A stretch of 64,000 nt of DNA from Chitinispirillaceae bacterium (GTDB lineage Bacteria > Fibrobacterota > Chitinivibrionia > Chitinivibrionales > Chitinispirillaceae), in NCBI GenBank assembly GCA_016929415.1, contig JAFGIW010000089.1:1-64000 (forward strand). Reading direction: 5' to 3'. Numbering within the stretch: the first letter of the stretch is position 1; every line of letters begins with the position of its first letter. Positions 9,402 to 17,987 of this stretch are shown here, in pieces. The position numbers and the translations under genes were made by a program. The notes beneath the pieces were generated by a model. The model ran no database searches. It saw only the letters and a program-made list of their open reading frames with translations, and had not been told where the DNA came from.

Positions 9402-9627
9402 GGTACGAACTCATTTCCCTTCCATTGATTTCAGCCGTTACGGGTTCTTCGCAAACCTTCCCGTCACCATGGTCAAGCCATCCGCTTTCTTTTTGATATC
9501 TTCCGGGAACGCGGGTGTTTTTTGCCGTCTAGTGCGGGAAAGTTTTTGCCGAATACATCCCCTCCCGGCTTTCCTCAGGCGGACGAAGTCGCCGCCGTAT
9601 TGCCGTCGATCGGCCGCCCGGTGAAGT

Positions 9628-10491
9628 CTATCCTAGGGTGGTCATGTTTTTCCCGCCCTTTTTCGATGCATATAAAGCTTTATCCGCTTTTTTTATAATA
9701 TCTTCTAAGTCCGTCGAACTTTCCGGACAATTCGAAACTCCCAGACTGATCGTTATTTTGATGTCGTTTTGAAAGCAATCTTCGACCTTCTTTCTCAATC
9801 GTTCAGAAATCGTCCCGGCGGCGTTTCTGTTCGTATGAGGCAACAAGATGGCGAATTCTTCCCCGCCGTACCGTGCGCAGGTATCCAGATCGCGTCTCGA
9901 TGAATTGAAAACGGCTCCCAATTTTCGTAAAACATCGTCTCCTTTTTGATGGCCGTAACGATCGTTTACATTTTTGAAATCGTCGATATCCAATATCGCC
10001 AGGGAGAAAGTCGTTTTATATCTTTTATACCTGTTCAGTTCTTCTTTGATTTTTATCAATAAAAACGCCCGGTTGTATAGTCTCGTCAACCCGTCACTCG
10101 ATGATAGTTCCGCCATCCTTCCTATGAAAGCCTCGCCGATCAATTTCGGATTTTCAATCTTGCATTTGATATTCGTCAAATAATCCAGCGTGGCGACGGT
10201 AATTTCGATATTTCGATCAAGTTTTTTCGAGAGATAATATTTATGCAGCAATATTTCTTCCCATAATTTTTTCGAATCCGCTTTCAGGAACAGTTGATGG
10301 GTTATATAAAACAATATTTTTACGTATAAATCGTCCCCTATTTCATCAAGTAAATTATTATACGTTTTTTTGTCTTCATCGGACAACGGTATGTCCCCTG
10401 CAATGCCAGAAATAAAATCCGAAGTGAAAAACTTGTTGGTCACTATTTCAACTAATTGACCGCTGATATCTTTTTCGGATTTAATCGCCAT
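9628..10491 (-). CDS. Diguanylate cyclase (GGDEF) with uncharacterised N-terminal domain
   Basis: A 287-residue protein. Residues 1-120 form a helical domain I do not recognise. Residues 130-285 are a GGDEF domain with DGLTRLYNR, DIDDFKNVND, the active-site GGEEF (209-213) and KADKALYASKKGGKN. An RxxD inhibitory site (Arg200-Asp203) sits five residues before GGEEF, so product inhibition by c-di-GMP is expected. It should make c-di-GMP from two GTP in the cytoplasm. It begins 3 bp after the preceding hybrid kinase and is surely translationally linked to it. Confidence 0.93.
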   Translation of the reverse strand: MAIKSEKDISGQLVEIVTNKFFTSDFISGIAGDIPLSDEDKKTYNNLLDEIGDDLYVKILFYITHQLFLKADSKKLWEEILLHKYYLSKKLDRNIEITVATLDYLTNIKCKIENPKLIGEAFIGRMAELSSSDGLTRLYNRAFLLIKIKEELNRYKRYKTTFSLAILDIDDFKNVNDRYGHQKGDDVLRKLGAVFNSSRRDLDTCARYGGEEFAILLPHTNRNAAGTISERLRKKVEDCFQNDIKITISLGVSNCPESSTDLEDIIKKADKALYASKKGGKNMTTLG

Positions 10492-10494
10492 ACT

Positions 10495-12849
10495 TTATCC
10501 CATCGTATCCGATATTACTTTGGCCAGTTTTTCCATCTGAAACGGCTTTTGCAGGAATCCCTTTACACCCGCATCAACGATATTCCGTATTTCCGTATTC
10601 ATGCCGAATCCCGAAGTCGCCAGAACGGGGACCGTATTGCTGATCTCCTTGATGCGATTGTAGCAATCAAGTCCGTCCATTTTCGGCATGATCATGTCGA
10701 GAATGATCAGATCGACATCACGCCAATTCTCGCCGAAATATTCGATCGCCTCCGCGCCGTCTCCGCAGCAGGTTACCCGATAGCCGAGCTCCGTAAGGAA
10801 TAAGAAACCGATCTTACGGAGTGCAGGTTCATCGTCGACGAACAGAATGTGGCCGTGTCCTTTTACCGTTTCAACGATAACGGGCGTTTTTACGGCTATT
10901 TCCGTTTTTACGGCGGCCGGCAGATGGAATTTGATCGTCGTCCCTTTTCCCGCAACGCTGTAAACGTTTATAAATCCGTTGTTTTGCTTTACAAAGCCGT
11001 ACACGCCGGCCAGCCCCAGGCCCGTTCCCTTTCCGGCTTCTTTTGTCGTGAAAAAGGGCTCGAAAAGGTGCTTCTGCGTTTCCTCGTCCATGCCCGTTCC
11101 CGAGTCGCTTACGCAAATCCGCAGGTAATTTCCCGGTATGCGTTCAACCGGTTGCCGCCGGCAGTATGCCGCGTCCAGCGAAACATGGTCGGTCTCAAAC
11201 GTCAGAACTCCTCCGTCCGGCATGGCGTCCCGGGAGTTGATTCCCAAATTCAGCAGGGCGTTTTCAAGCTGGTACGCATCGGCAATCACGATACTCGGCT
11301 CCGCCCGGTATTTTCTTTCGATGTTAATGCGTCTGTCAATAGAATGCCGGAGCAGATCGATCACGGAATCCATGACGCCATGGACGTCTACCATGGTTGT
11401 TACATATTTTCCCTTGCGTGCAAACGCGAGGAGCTTCCTGGTAAGTTGACCGCCTTTTAAACTCGTTTCGACGATCTGCTGTGCGAATTTTTGTAAACCG
11501 TTGTCTTCCGGCAATCCGGATTTGATCAGATCCCCGTACCCGGAAATGATCATGAGCAGGTTGTTGAAATCGTGGGCCACCCCTCCCGCCAGCTGCCCTA
11601 TCGCTTCCATTTTCTGGGCTTGATGAAATTGGTCCGTTAACTTCGTTATTTCGGAAATGTCCCTTACGATATGCACCAGACCCGTCATGTTATTTTTCTC
11701 GTCGAAACGCGGAAGGGCTTTTATTTCCAGAAATTTATTCAGGTGCGGTTCGAACAGTTCAACCGTGGAAGGTTTGCCGGTTTTCAAACTCTCAGCGCAG
11801 GGGCAACCCTGAAGCGGACATTTTTTATCGTGATAGAGAGAAAAACATTTTGCGGATAAAATTTCCCTCGCGTTTTTACCGAGCATTATTTCGCTCGTTT
11901 TATTTGCCCGTACGACGTTAAAATCGGTATCGTGAATGGTGATTGCCTCATTAATCGTATCAAAGGTTTCCTGCCAGTCCTTGGTTATCCGCCGATAACG
12001 TTCTTCGCTTTCATGCAGGGCTATTTCCGTCTGTTTGCGTTCGGTGATGTCCTGGAAGGTTCCGAAGATTTTACCGTGTTCTCTATCAGCTTTTCCTGCC
12101 ACACGGACCCAGCGAAGGTTGCCTTTAACGGTAATGAATTCCAGTTCCAGGTCAAACGGATCGCCATGTTCGATGGCGCGTTGCACGGCCTGTTCAATGA
12201 TCGGCCTGGATGCGGGTGTATAAAAATTCATTCCTTTACGCACCGTCGGCTTATAGGTCATGTCGACTTCGTGGATGCGATAGACCTCTTCGGTCCAAAC
12301 CTGTTCCAGCGTCTCCACGTCAAATTCCCACCCTCCGATTTTAGCCGTTTCGCTGGTATCCCTTAAAAGTCGGGCGTTTTTCTTCTGCGCTTCTTCCGCA
12401 TATTTGCCTTCCATGATATTTCGAGTCGATATAAGATCACAGTCTTCACCTTCCCATTCAATTGTTGCGGTATGCATTTCGGCAATGTCCGGCCGGTGGG
12501 CGTTATGGAGGATTTCACTATCGGTTTTTTCGCCGGATGTTACCGGAAAACCTAAAACCTCGCCTTCTAAATCTTCCCTCTTGCTTCACCAAAGGGCTTC
12601 GGCTGCAGGATTAACAAAGCGCGTTATCCCGTTTTTATTGACAATTACAATAGCATCCGTTTGATTCAGTATATGGTTCAGCAATCGCGCCTCGTTTTTC
12701 CGGCGCATCTTATACATCCGTTTATACCCGTTGAGATCTCGCTTTAACGATTGGTTCGGTGAATCCGGTTGTTCGATTTTTTCCCGGTTTCTTGACTCAC
12801 CGGGGTAAAGGATAATGTCGTGCATTTCAGCATTTTGTGCCGTAGTCAT
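10495..12849 (-). pseudogene. Hybrid histidine kinase (PAS-PAS-PAS-HK-REC) interrupted by one in-frame TGA
   Basis: The gene starts at the ATG at 12849 with a good AAGGAG. Codon 88 (12586-12588) is TGA, and the frame then stays open through 36 codons to the next ATG and on to 10495. The stop falls in the first PAS domain, between NPAAEALW and SKREDLEGEVLGFPV, where relatives have Gly; a single GGA-to-TGA change explains it. Downstream parts are intact: PAS (about residues 165-280), a PAS with cysteine-rich CPLQGCPCAESL, HisKA with AHDFNN, HATPase with NSRDA, DSGTGM and GTGLGL, and a receiver with FVDDEP and DMIMPKMDG. The fragment from 12477 (660 residues) would lack a ribosome site. It is a recent nonsense mutation, a read-through case or a sequence error. 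Confidence 0.85.
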
Positions 12850-12997
12850 GTTTTTAACGCTCCTTTTCTCGGTCGCCGCGGTTAACAAACAACCGCGAAG
12901 CGCACTTTGGCGGATGGCGACACCGCGCCAACCGCCGGTTTGTTTTTCTCAAGGCGGCTCGGTCGGCTTTCATTCCCCCGCATTTTTGCCTTCCGGT

Positions 12998-13381
12998 TCA
13001 TTTGTCTGACAACGGTTTTTTTATGCCAAAAGCTCCTTGCAGGACGTCGCTCAGTTTCCTAAGATCGTAAGGTTTGACCATATAATAGAAAATTCCCAGT
13101 TGCCTCACGGATATCTCTATATCCGGTGTCGTATCCGTAACGATGACGATAACGGGGACCTTTTCATCGTATGAATTCTTCAGGGTAATGACGTCCCGGA
13201 GTTCATTGATATCAGTCCGGCGCATATCGATTAGAACCACCTGAGGTCGGAAATCACGATAGATGTCTTCAATTCCCCGGCTGTCGGCCATGATTTTCAT
13301 CTCATACGAATCCGCAAAAATCTTGGAGAAAACATCCCTGTCAAAAGGGTCCGGTTCAATAATGAGAATTCCGTTATTCAC
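12998..13381 (-). CDS. Single-domain response regulator (receiver only)
   Basis: A 127-residue receiver from the GTG at 13381 (NNGILIIEPDPFDRDVF). It has the acidic pocket (EPD), phospho-acceptor in VLIDMRR, Thr in VIVTDTTPD and the Lys in MVKPYD. No output domain follows, as in CheY/Spo0F-type phosphorelay carriers. The frame stays open to a GTG at 13468, but a sigma-54 promoter lies at 13416-13432 inside that extension, so the short form is preferred. It precedes the interrupted hybrid kinase by about 150 bp and probably starts the operon running down to the large hybrid kinase. Confidence 0.8.
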   Translation of the reverse strand: MNNGILIIEPDPFDRDVFSKIFADSYEMKIMADSRGIEDIYRDFRPQVVLIDMRRTDINELRDVITLKNSYDEKVPVIVIVTDTTPDIEISVRQLGIFYYMVKPYDLRKLSDVLQGAFGIKKPLSDK

Positions 13382-13415
13382 GATTTGTTTCTTGTTTAGT
13401 TTGAAACTGATAATA

Positions 13416-13432
13416 TGCAAAAAGAGTGCCAA
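13416..13432 (-). promoter_or_regulatory. Sigma-54 (-24/-12) promoter
   Basis: The minus strand reads TTGGCAC-N5-TTGCA, matching the sigma-54 consensus at every conserved base, with the exact -24/-12 spacing. The predicted start of transcription is near 13405, about 24 nt before the GTG at 13381. The gene just upstream on the same strand encodes a sigma-54 activator. The 290 bp between them could hold its binding sites; I did not find a convincing activator palindrome. Confidence 0.78.
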
Positions 13433-13723
13433 TTTGTCGTGCACATAGGTAACATGTTTCAGTTTCACGAAATACGGAGATTATGAAGAATAACCAACGG
13501 TAGGACTGAAATGCGTTATTGTTACTTTTTCAGCACACGAGAGGTTGGGGGCGGCCGGAACTGCTTACTGATACAATCTCGGTTCCAATGCAGGCGTATA
13601 CCCGGTACTACACTATATGGTATCATCGGCATAGGGGCGGTAGGTAAATATAGGGCCCTGTATGAATGGAAGGCCGGGCCGGGCCCTCAGTTACGGTGTT
13701 TTTAAAGGAGTGTGACAAATATA

Positions 13724-16700
13724 TCACACATTTATGGTCGTGCGATCATGTTCTATGCCATACGTTTTCAACTTCTCATACACTTGCCGCCGGTGAATAC
13801 CCGCAAGCCTTGCGGCCTTTGAGATATTTCCCTTTGCAACGCTCAACAAGAATCGGAAATACTCGGCCTCATTTTTATTGGAAACCTGTTTCTTGAACTG
13901 GCTATAGGTCAACGTACGGTTTTCGATAACGGCCGGGGAGGAATGAGATTCGAGGATTTTATAGATGTCTTTTTTGTCGATTGCTTTTTTGATGCAGTTT
14001 CCTTTTAATGTTTCCGAAACCATTTTAAGTTCCCTGACGTTTCCCGGCCACTCCTGTTGCTTCAATATTTCCATTGCCTCGGGTAAAACGGGCGGCGCTT
14101 TTTCCCCAAGAAAATGATGAACAAGGAAAGGAATGTCCTCCCTTCTGTCCCGGAGCGGAACGAGAGTGATTTGAGTGCCGCAAATCCGGTAGTAGAGGTC
14201 TTTCCGAAACCGTCCGTCCGCGACCATCTTTTCAAGTTCCTGATTGGTGGCGCAGATCAAACGTATATTCGCTTTTCGCGTTACGGTGCCGCCTACGCGC
14301 TTGAATTCGCCTTTGTCGAGCACTTGAAGGAATTTGGTCTGTAAATCAAGGGCCAGCTCCCCGATTTCATCGAGAAACAGGGTCCCCTCGTCGGCCGACT
14401 CAAAAAGTCCGATCGTCGATTTCATTGCCCCGGTAAAAGCACCTTGTACATGGCCGAACAGCTCCGATTCAATCAAATTCGGCGCCAGGCTCGTACAGTT
14501 CACGACGATAAACGGCTTTTCGGCACGCAAACTGTATCGGTGAATGCAGTTCGCAACCACATCCTTGCCGGTACCGGAACCTCCTTGAATAAGCACGGGA
14601 ATTTCCAAACGTCCTATAGCCGCTATTTTCTTTCTCAATTCCAGGATAAACGGCGAATTTCCAACGAGTCCGAAGAATTCCTTACCCACCAACGTATCGT
14701 ATTCCAGACTTTTTTTAAACATATCCTTCATCTGAAGCGCGCCAAGAACCGTATAGCGAATATGGTCCGCGCGGATCGGCTTGGCCAGAAAGCTATACGC
14801 GTACTGTTGAATTGCCTTGTCAAGCATCTTTCTGTCCGGAAATCCGGTGACAATGATGAATTGGGTTTCCGGAGAATGCTTCGCAATCTCTTCGCGCAGT
14901 TCAAAACCGTTCTTTCCCGGCAGTACGATATCAATGATCGCAACATCATATTTTTCCCGGAGTACCTGTTGACCGGATGTATCAGGATCGTATTCGACAA
15001 CCGTGCAGTCTTCCTCTTCCAAAACCTCACATACAAACTTTCGAAAAAATTTATCGTCATCCGCGACAAGTATACGACCTATCGGTGTTGCCGTCACGTC
15101 CTTATTCCCCGGTGCGGTATGCGGATCCGTTTCCTTTTCATTTATTGCGGTTTTTAATACCTCGTCAATTTTTTCGGCCCGAAAAGGCTTCTGCAAAAAT
15201 GCATTCGCCCCCTCGTTTAATGCTGCCTGCACATTGTCATCATTAATATCTCCCGAGGAAAACACCACCGGAACCGAAAAACTGATTTCCCTTAAGCGGG
15301 AGAGGCACTCATGACCGTTCATTTCAGGCATGTTCAAATCCAAAATAACGGCATCGATATCATTGTGGTGTTTCAGGTAGTGGTTAACGGCCTCCTTTCC
15401 ATTTTGGCAACAGGTTGTCGTATAGCCTAAATCGGCAAGAATTTCGGAAGCGAATTCACGTACCGCCGCTTCGTCATCCACAAACAGAATGCGCTTCCCC
15501 CGGCCTGTTTTCTTTGAGGTCGGCAACTCTTTATGCTGATATTCCACGACATCCGTATGAGGCAGGTATATTTTGAAGGCCGAACCTTTGGAACCATCTA
15601 AATATATATATCCCTTATGTTCCCGGATGGAAACATAGACCCCGGCCAATCCATGGCCCGGTCCGCTTCCCGTTTTTTCGGATCCGAAGAAAGGCTCAAA
15701 TATCCTCTCCGCGGTTTCCTTGTCGATTCCGTATTCACTGTTGCTGATCGTGAGCAACAAGTATCGACCGGGTTTGCATTCACCGCCAAGGTCCTTGCAG
15801 CGCTCCTCGTCGAGGAGAACATCCTCGGTTGTGAATGTTATCTCGTCGCCGTTCGACCCTGTATCTCCCATGTCAATGGACAAATCCAACAGTGCGTTTT
15901 CCAATTTTGCCGGGTTTCCGACTATAACATTGCCGACGGCATTCAGGCGCTGGATAATTTTGATTTTGCCTTTGGTTGCATCTTCCAGCAATTTTGTCAC
16001 GCGATCTATTTTTTTGTGAATATCGACCGGTATTGTCGGATTTTCCTCCCTTCTCGCGAAACGGGAAAGCTGCAGCGTAAGATTCGCGCCTTTTTCCGCC
16101 GCTTCAATAATACGCCGCGCATATTTTTGAATATGTTCGCTGGAAGAGAGCTTTTTATGAAGAAGATCCGCGTTTCCCTCTATTTCCCCCAGGATATTGT
16201 TGAACTTGTGTGTAACGTTTTTTGCCAACATTGACAATGCTTCCATCTTCTGGGTTTGGCGTAGTCGTTCTTCAAGGGCCCTGTTTGCGTCCTCCGTATG
16301 TTTTTTTTCCGTGATATCGCGCTCAACGGCAACGATGCTCTTACCGTCCTGATGCAAGTCAAGGTTTACCGAAAACCACCGCTCCGTTCCGTTGATGTCG
16401 AGGCCGTATTCATATTTCGCGTTTTTCCCAGTAGCTCTGACCTTTTTCGACGCTTCATCGTATGGAGCGTATGATTGCGGCGGCATGAGGTCATTATGTT
16501 TTTTCCCTAGGAATTCCTCGGACGGCCTGTATAAAGGGTTTTTTGTTGATATATGATACTCGGAAAAACGGTCGTTTTCATCGCAGACGAAAATCAAATC
16601 GCTCATTGCCCGGATGATGGTGCGGGCTTTTTCTTCTTTGTTCACCGCCTCGCGCTCAAGCTGCTTTCGCCGCATATTTTCAATGACCGCCCAGTCGTTC

Positions 16701-17257
16701 CAATGACGGATAAGGGAAAATTCGTGGTTGCTGACGACGTCAAGGACATCCGAAGTCTCGCATTTGCCGACAGCATACGCGCATACGGCGATCATTCGAT
16801 GTTTTCCGATGACATCGTTCAGGACATGCTCATATTCCACGTTTTTTTTCCGATCCCAACTCTCGGTCCAAAGCGGGCTGACTGCCAGGCGAAGCCCTTC
16901 AAATCCTTCTTCCAGCGCCTGACTTTCCTTTTGAATCCAACCATCCATAATCTTTTGGGCGTCGAATCGCCCTAACTTTTCGTACCATTGGCTGAAATCG
17001 AGTATTTCCGGCCGGCTTTTCGTACCATACCGGCCGGGTTCCCCCGTTATTTTTTCAAGCGCAAGCTCCGCCATTTTTGAATCCAGGGGACTGGAGGTTA
17101 CCCATATGCAGTATTCATTCGATTCCAATCCTTGCTTGAAATACGGCGGTAAAATATCAAGCAGGTCTTGTTCCGTTTGATAAAAAGCGCTAAAGTGCGT
17201 ACCCCATGGCACATCACCCACTATGTCGATTCCCGTTTTCCTTGTTTCCCGCGCCAT
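13724..17257 (-). CDS. Fused MEDS-PAS-pseudo-histidine kinase-REC-REC-sigma54 activator
   Basis: An 1177-residue protein. Order: MEDS/DcmR-like sensor (15-185), PAS (210-320), HisKA (335-405), HATPase-like (430-570), receiver 1 (588-702), receiver 2 (727-840), sigma-54 AAA+ (860-1090; Walker A GGSGTGKD near 892, GAFTGA 939-944, GTLFLDEIGE), Fis-type HTH (1140-1172). The kinase half is degenerate: His350 is followed by Lys (THKFNN), the N-box reads DLSIDMGDT, the G1 box NSEYGI and the G2 box GPGHGL. Both receivers look intact. So it is an enhancer-binding transcription activator fused to a likely pseudokinase, perhaps phosphorylated in trans by the neighbouring kinases. A sigma-54 promoter lies 0.3 kb downstream. 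Confidence 0.93.
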   Translation of the reverse strand: MARETRKTGIDIVGDVPWGTHFSAFYQTEQDLLDILPPYFKQGLESNEYCIWVTSSPLDSKMAELALEKITGEPGRYGTKSRPEILDFSQWYEKLGRFDAQKIMDGWIQKESQALEEGFEGLRLAVSPLWTESWDRKKNVEYEHVLNDVIGKHRMIAVCAYAVGKCETSDVLDVVSNHEFSLIRHWNDWAVIENMRRKQLEREAVNKEEKARTIIRAMSDLIFVCDENDRFSEYHISTKNPLYRPSEEFLGKKHNDLMPPQSYAPYDEASKKVRATGKNAKYEYGLDINGTERWFSVNLDLHQDGKSIVAVERDITEKKHTEDANRALEERLRQTQKMEALSMLAKNVTHKFNNILGEIEGNADLLHKKLSSSEHIQKYARRIIEAAEKGANLTLQLSRFARREENPTIPVDIHKKIDRVTKLLEDATKGKIKIIQRLNAVGNVIVGNPAKLENALLDLSIDMGDTGSNGDEITFTTEDVLLDEERCKDLGGECKPGRYLLLTISNSEYGIDKETAERIFEPFFGSEKTGSGPGHGLAGVYVSIREHKGYIYLDGSKGSAFKIYLPHTDVVEYQHKELPTSKKTGRGKRILFVDDEAAVREFASEILADLGYTTTCCQNGKEAVNHYLKHHNDIDAVILDLNMPEMNGHECLSRLREISFSVPVVFSSGDINDDNVQAALNEGANAFLQKPFRAEKIDEVLKTAINEKETDPHTAPGNKDVTATPIGRILVADDDKFFRKFVCEVLEEEDCTVVEYDPDTSGQQVLREKYDVAIIDIVLPGKNGFELREEIAKHSPETQFIIVTGFPDRKMLDKAIQQYAYSFLAKPIRADHIRYTVLGALQMKDMFKKSLEYDTLVGKEFFGLVGNSPFILELRKKIAAIGRLEIPVLIQGGSGTGKDVVANCIHRYSLRAEKPFIVVNCTSLAPNLIESELFGHVQGAFTGAMKSTIGLFESADEGTLFLDEIGELALDLQTKFLQVLDKGEFKRVGGTVTRKANIRLICATNQELEKMVADGRFRKDLYYRICGTQITLVPLRDRREDIPFLVHHFLGEKAPPVLPEAMEILKQQEWPGNVRELKMVSETLKGNCIKKAIDKKDIYKILESHSSPAVIENRTLTYSQFKKQVSNKNEAEYFRFLLSVAKGNISKAARLAGIHRRQVYEKLKTYGIEHDRTTINV

Positions 17258-17384
17258 AAACTGAATCTCATTTGACAGTTGACTATGGAGTCGGTTACAC
17301 GGTCGTTTTCCGCCTTAAACACTCTTGCCCGACATCGCCCGGACAACAATTATTGACATATACACTCTTGACGATCAGGTAAAC

Positions 17385-17399
17385 GCTCCACCTGTGCCA
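17385..17399 (-). promoter_or_regulatory. Weak sigma-54-like site upstream of the activator gene
   Basis: The minus strand reads TGGCAC, then GC at the exact -12 position (TGGCAC-N7-GC), but lacks the TT before GC. It lies about 130 nt before the activator's ATG at 17257. It would fit autoregulation, but the match is weak. Confidence 0.25.
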
Positions 17400-17529
17400 T
17401 CCGAATCATTTTTTACAGAGAAGTACAACATGTCAACACCCAAGCATCGATCGTTTAAATTACGGCGCCACAATCAGGAGCAGTTTACTTTCGAAGAGTC
17501 TGCCTGCGGACATACTTCCGTCGTAAATA

Positions 17530-17745
17530 CTACAACACTTCTTTGGAAATTTCCAGTACATTGAATAATTTGATTGATTCCGGTATTATCAGTTTCCTCA
17601 ACCGGATGAATTCCTTCGTCCGGGTTCTGTTCATGTAGGCACACACGGTACGGTTCTCGATATCACGTAACCCGCCATCACGTTCCGTCGATTGACAATA
17701 TAGTTTTTTAATCAGCTTATCGTCAATGATAGAAACGCGGTTCAT
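17530..17745 (-). CDS. Possible small protein (71 residues), unsupported
   Basis: An ATG at 17745 gives 71 residues (MNRVSIIDDKLIKKLYC...) ending LFNVLEISKEVL. The frame opens eight codons earlier. There is no ribosome site. The C-terminus has a faint likeness to the last helix of STAS domains, so this may be a remnant of an anti-sigma antagonist. Nothing else supports it. Confidence 0.22.
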   Translation of the reverse strand: MNRVSIIDDKLIKKLYCQSTERDGGLRDIENRTVCAYMNRTRTKEFIRLRKLIIPESIKLFNVLEISKEVL

Positions 17746-17832
17746 CTTGAAGAAGCGGGTTCTTTTCACCGACGTTACTTATCATTGCCAATTATCCGTG
17801 AACCGGTTCCATCAATCCGGCAATCACCACAT

Positions 17833-17856
17833 CCGGGCGTATCGGGATACGCCCGG
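17833..17856. repeat. Perfect inverted repeat upstream of the Ser/Thr kinase
   Basis: CCGGGCGTATC and its reverse complement are separated by 2 bp. As RNA it folds as a 9-bp stem with a 6-nt loop, but no T-run follows on either strand, so a protein-binding site is as likely as a terminator. It is about 130 bp before the kinase start. Confidence 0.5.
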
Positions 17857-17987
17857 GGTTAAATTGTTGTGGTAATATACAAGCTTTATCTATATTATTT
17901 ACCGGTTAGAATACATCAACGAAACGAGCTGTCGCCAACGTTTATGCTTCTCCCGCCTCAATTTTACTACTTCAAGGGATAATGATC

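Larger units (their letters stand above)
17258..17987. other. 730-bp region between divergent signalling genes
   Basis: It separates the minus-strand activator from the plus-strand Ser/Thr kinase. It holds the weak sigma-54-like site, a low-confidence small minus-strand ORF (17530-17745) and a perfect palindrome (17833-17856). The remainder shows no coding pattern or repeat that I can support. Confidence 0.6.

Noticed and set aside
10849-11460. 203-codon plus-strand ORF
   Set aside because: Antisense to the hybrid kinase's ATPase domain; no independent support.
12586-12588. UGA recoded as glycine, tryptophan or selenocysteine
   Set aside because: Many genes here end in TGA (polB, hisI, alr, the dCache kinase), so it is a stop. 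Nothing around the site resembles a selenoprotein active site.
13382-13468. N-terminal extension of the receiver protein from a GTG at 13468
   Set aside because: It contains the sigma-54 promoter and adds 29 residues not seen in receivers.
13711-13729. CRP/FNR-like palindrome TGTGA-N8-TCACA
   Set aside because: The spacer is 8 instead of 6 or 4, and it overlaps the end of the activator gene.
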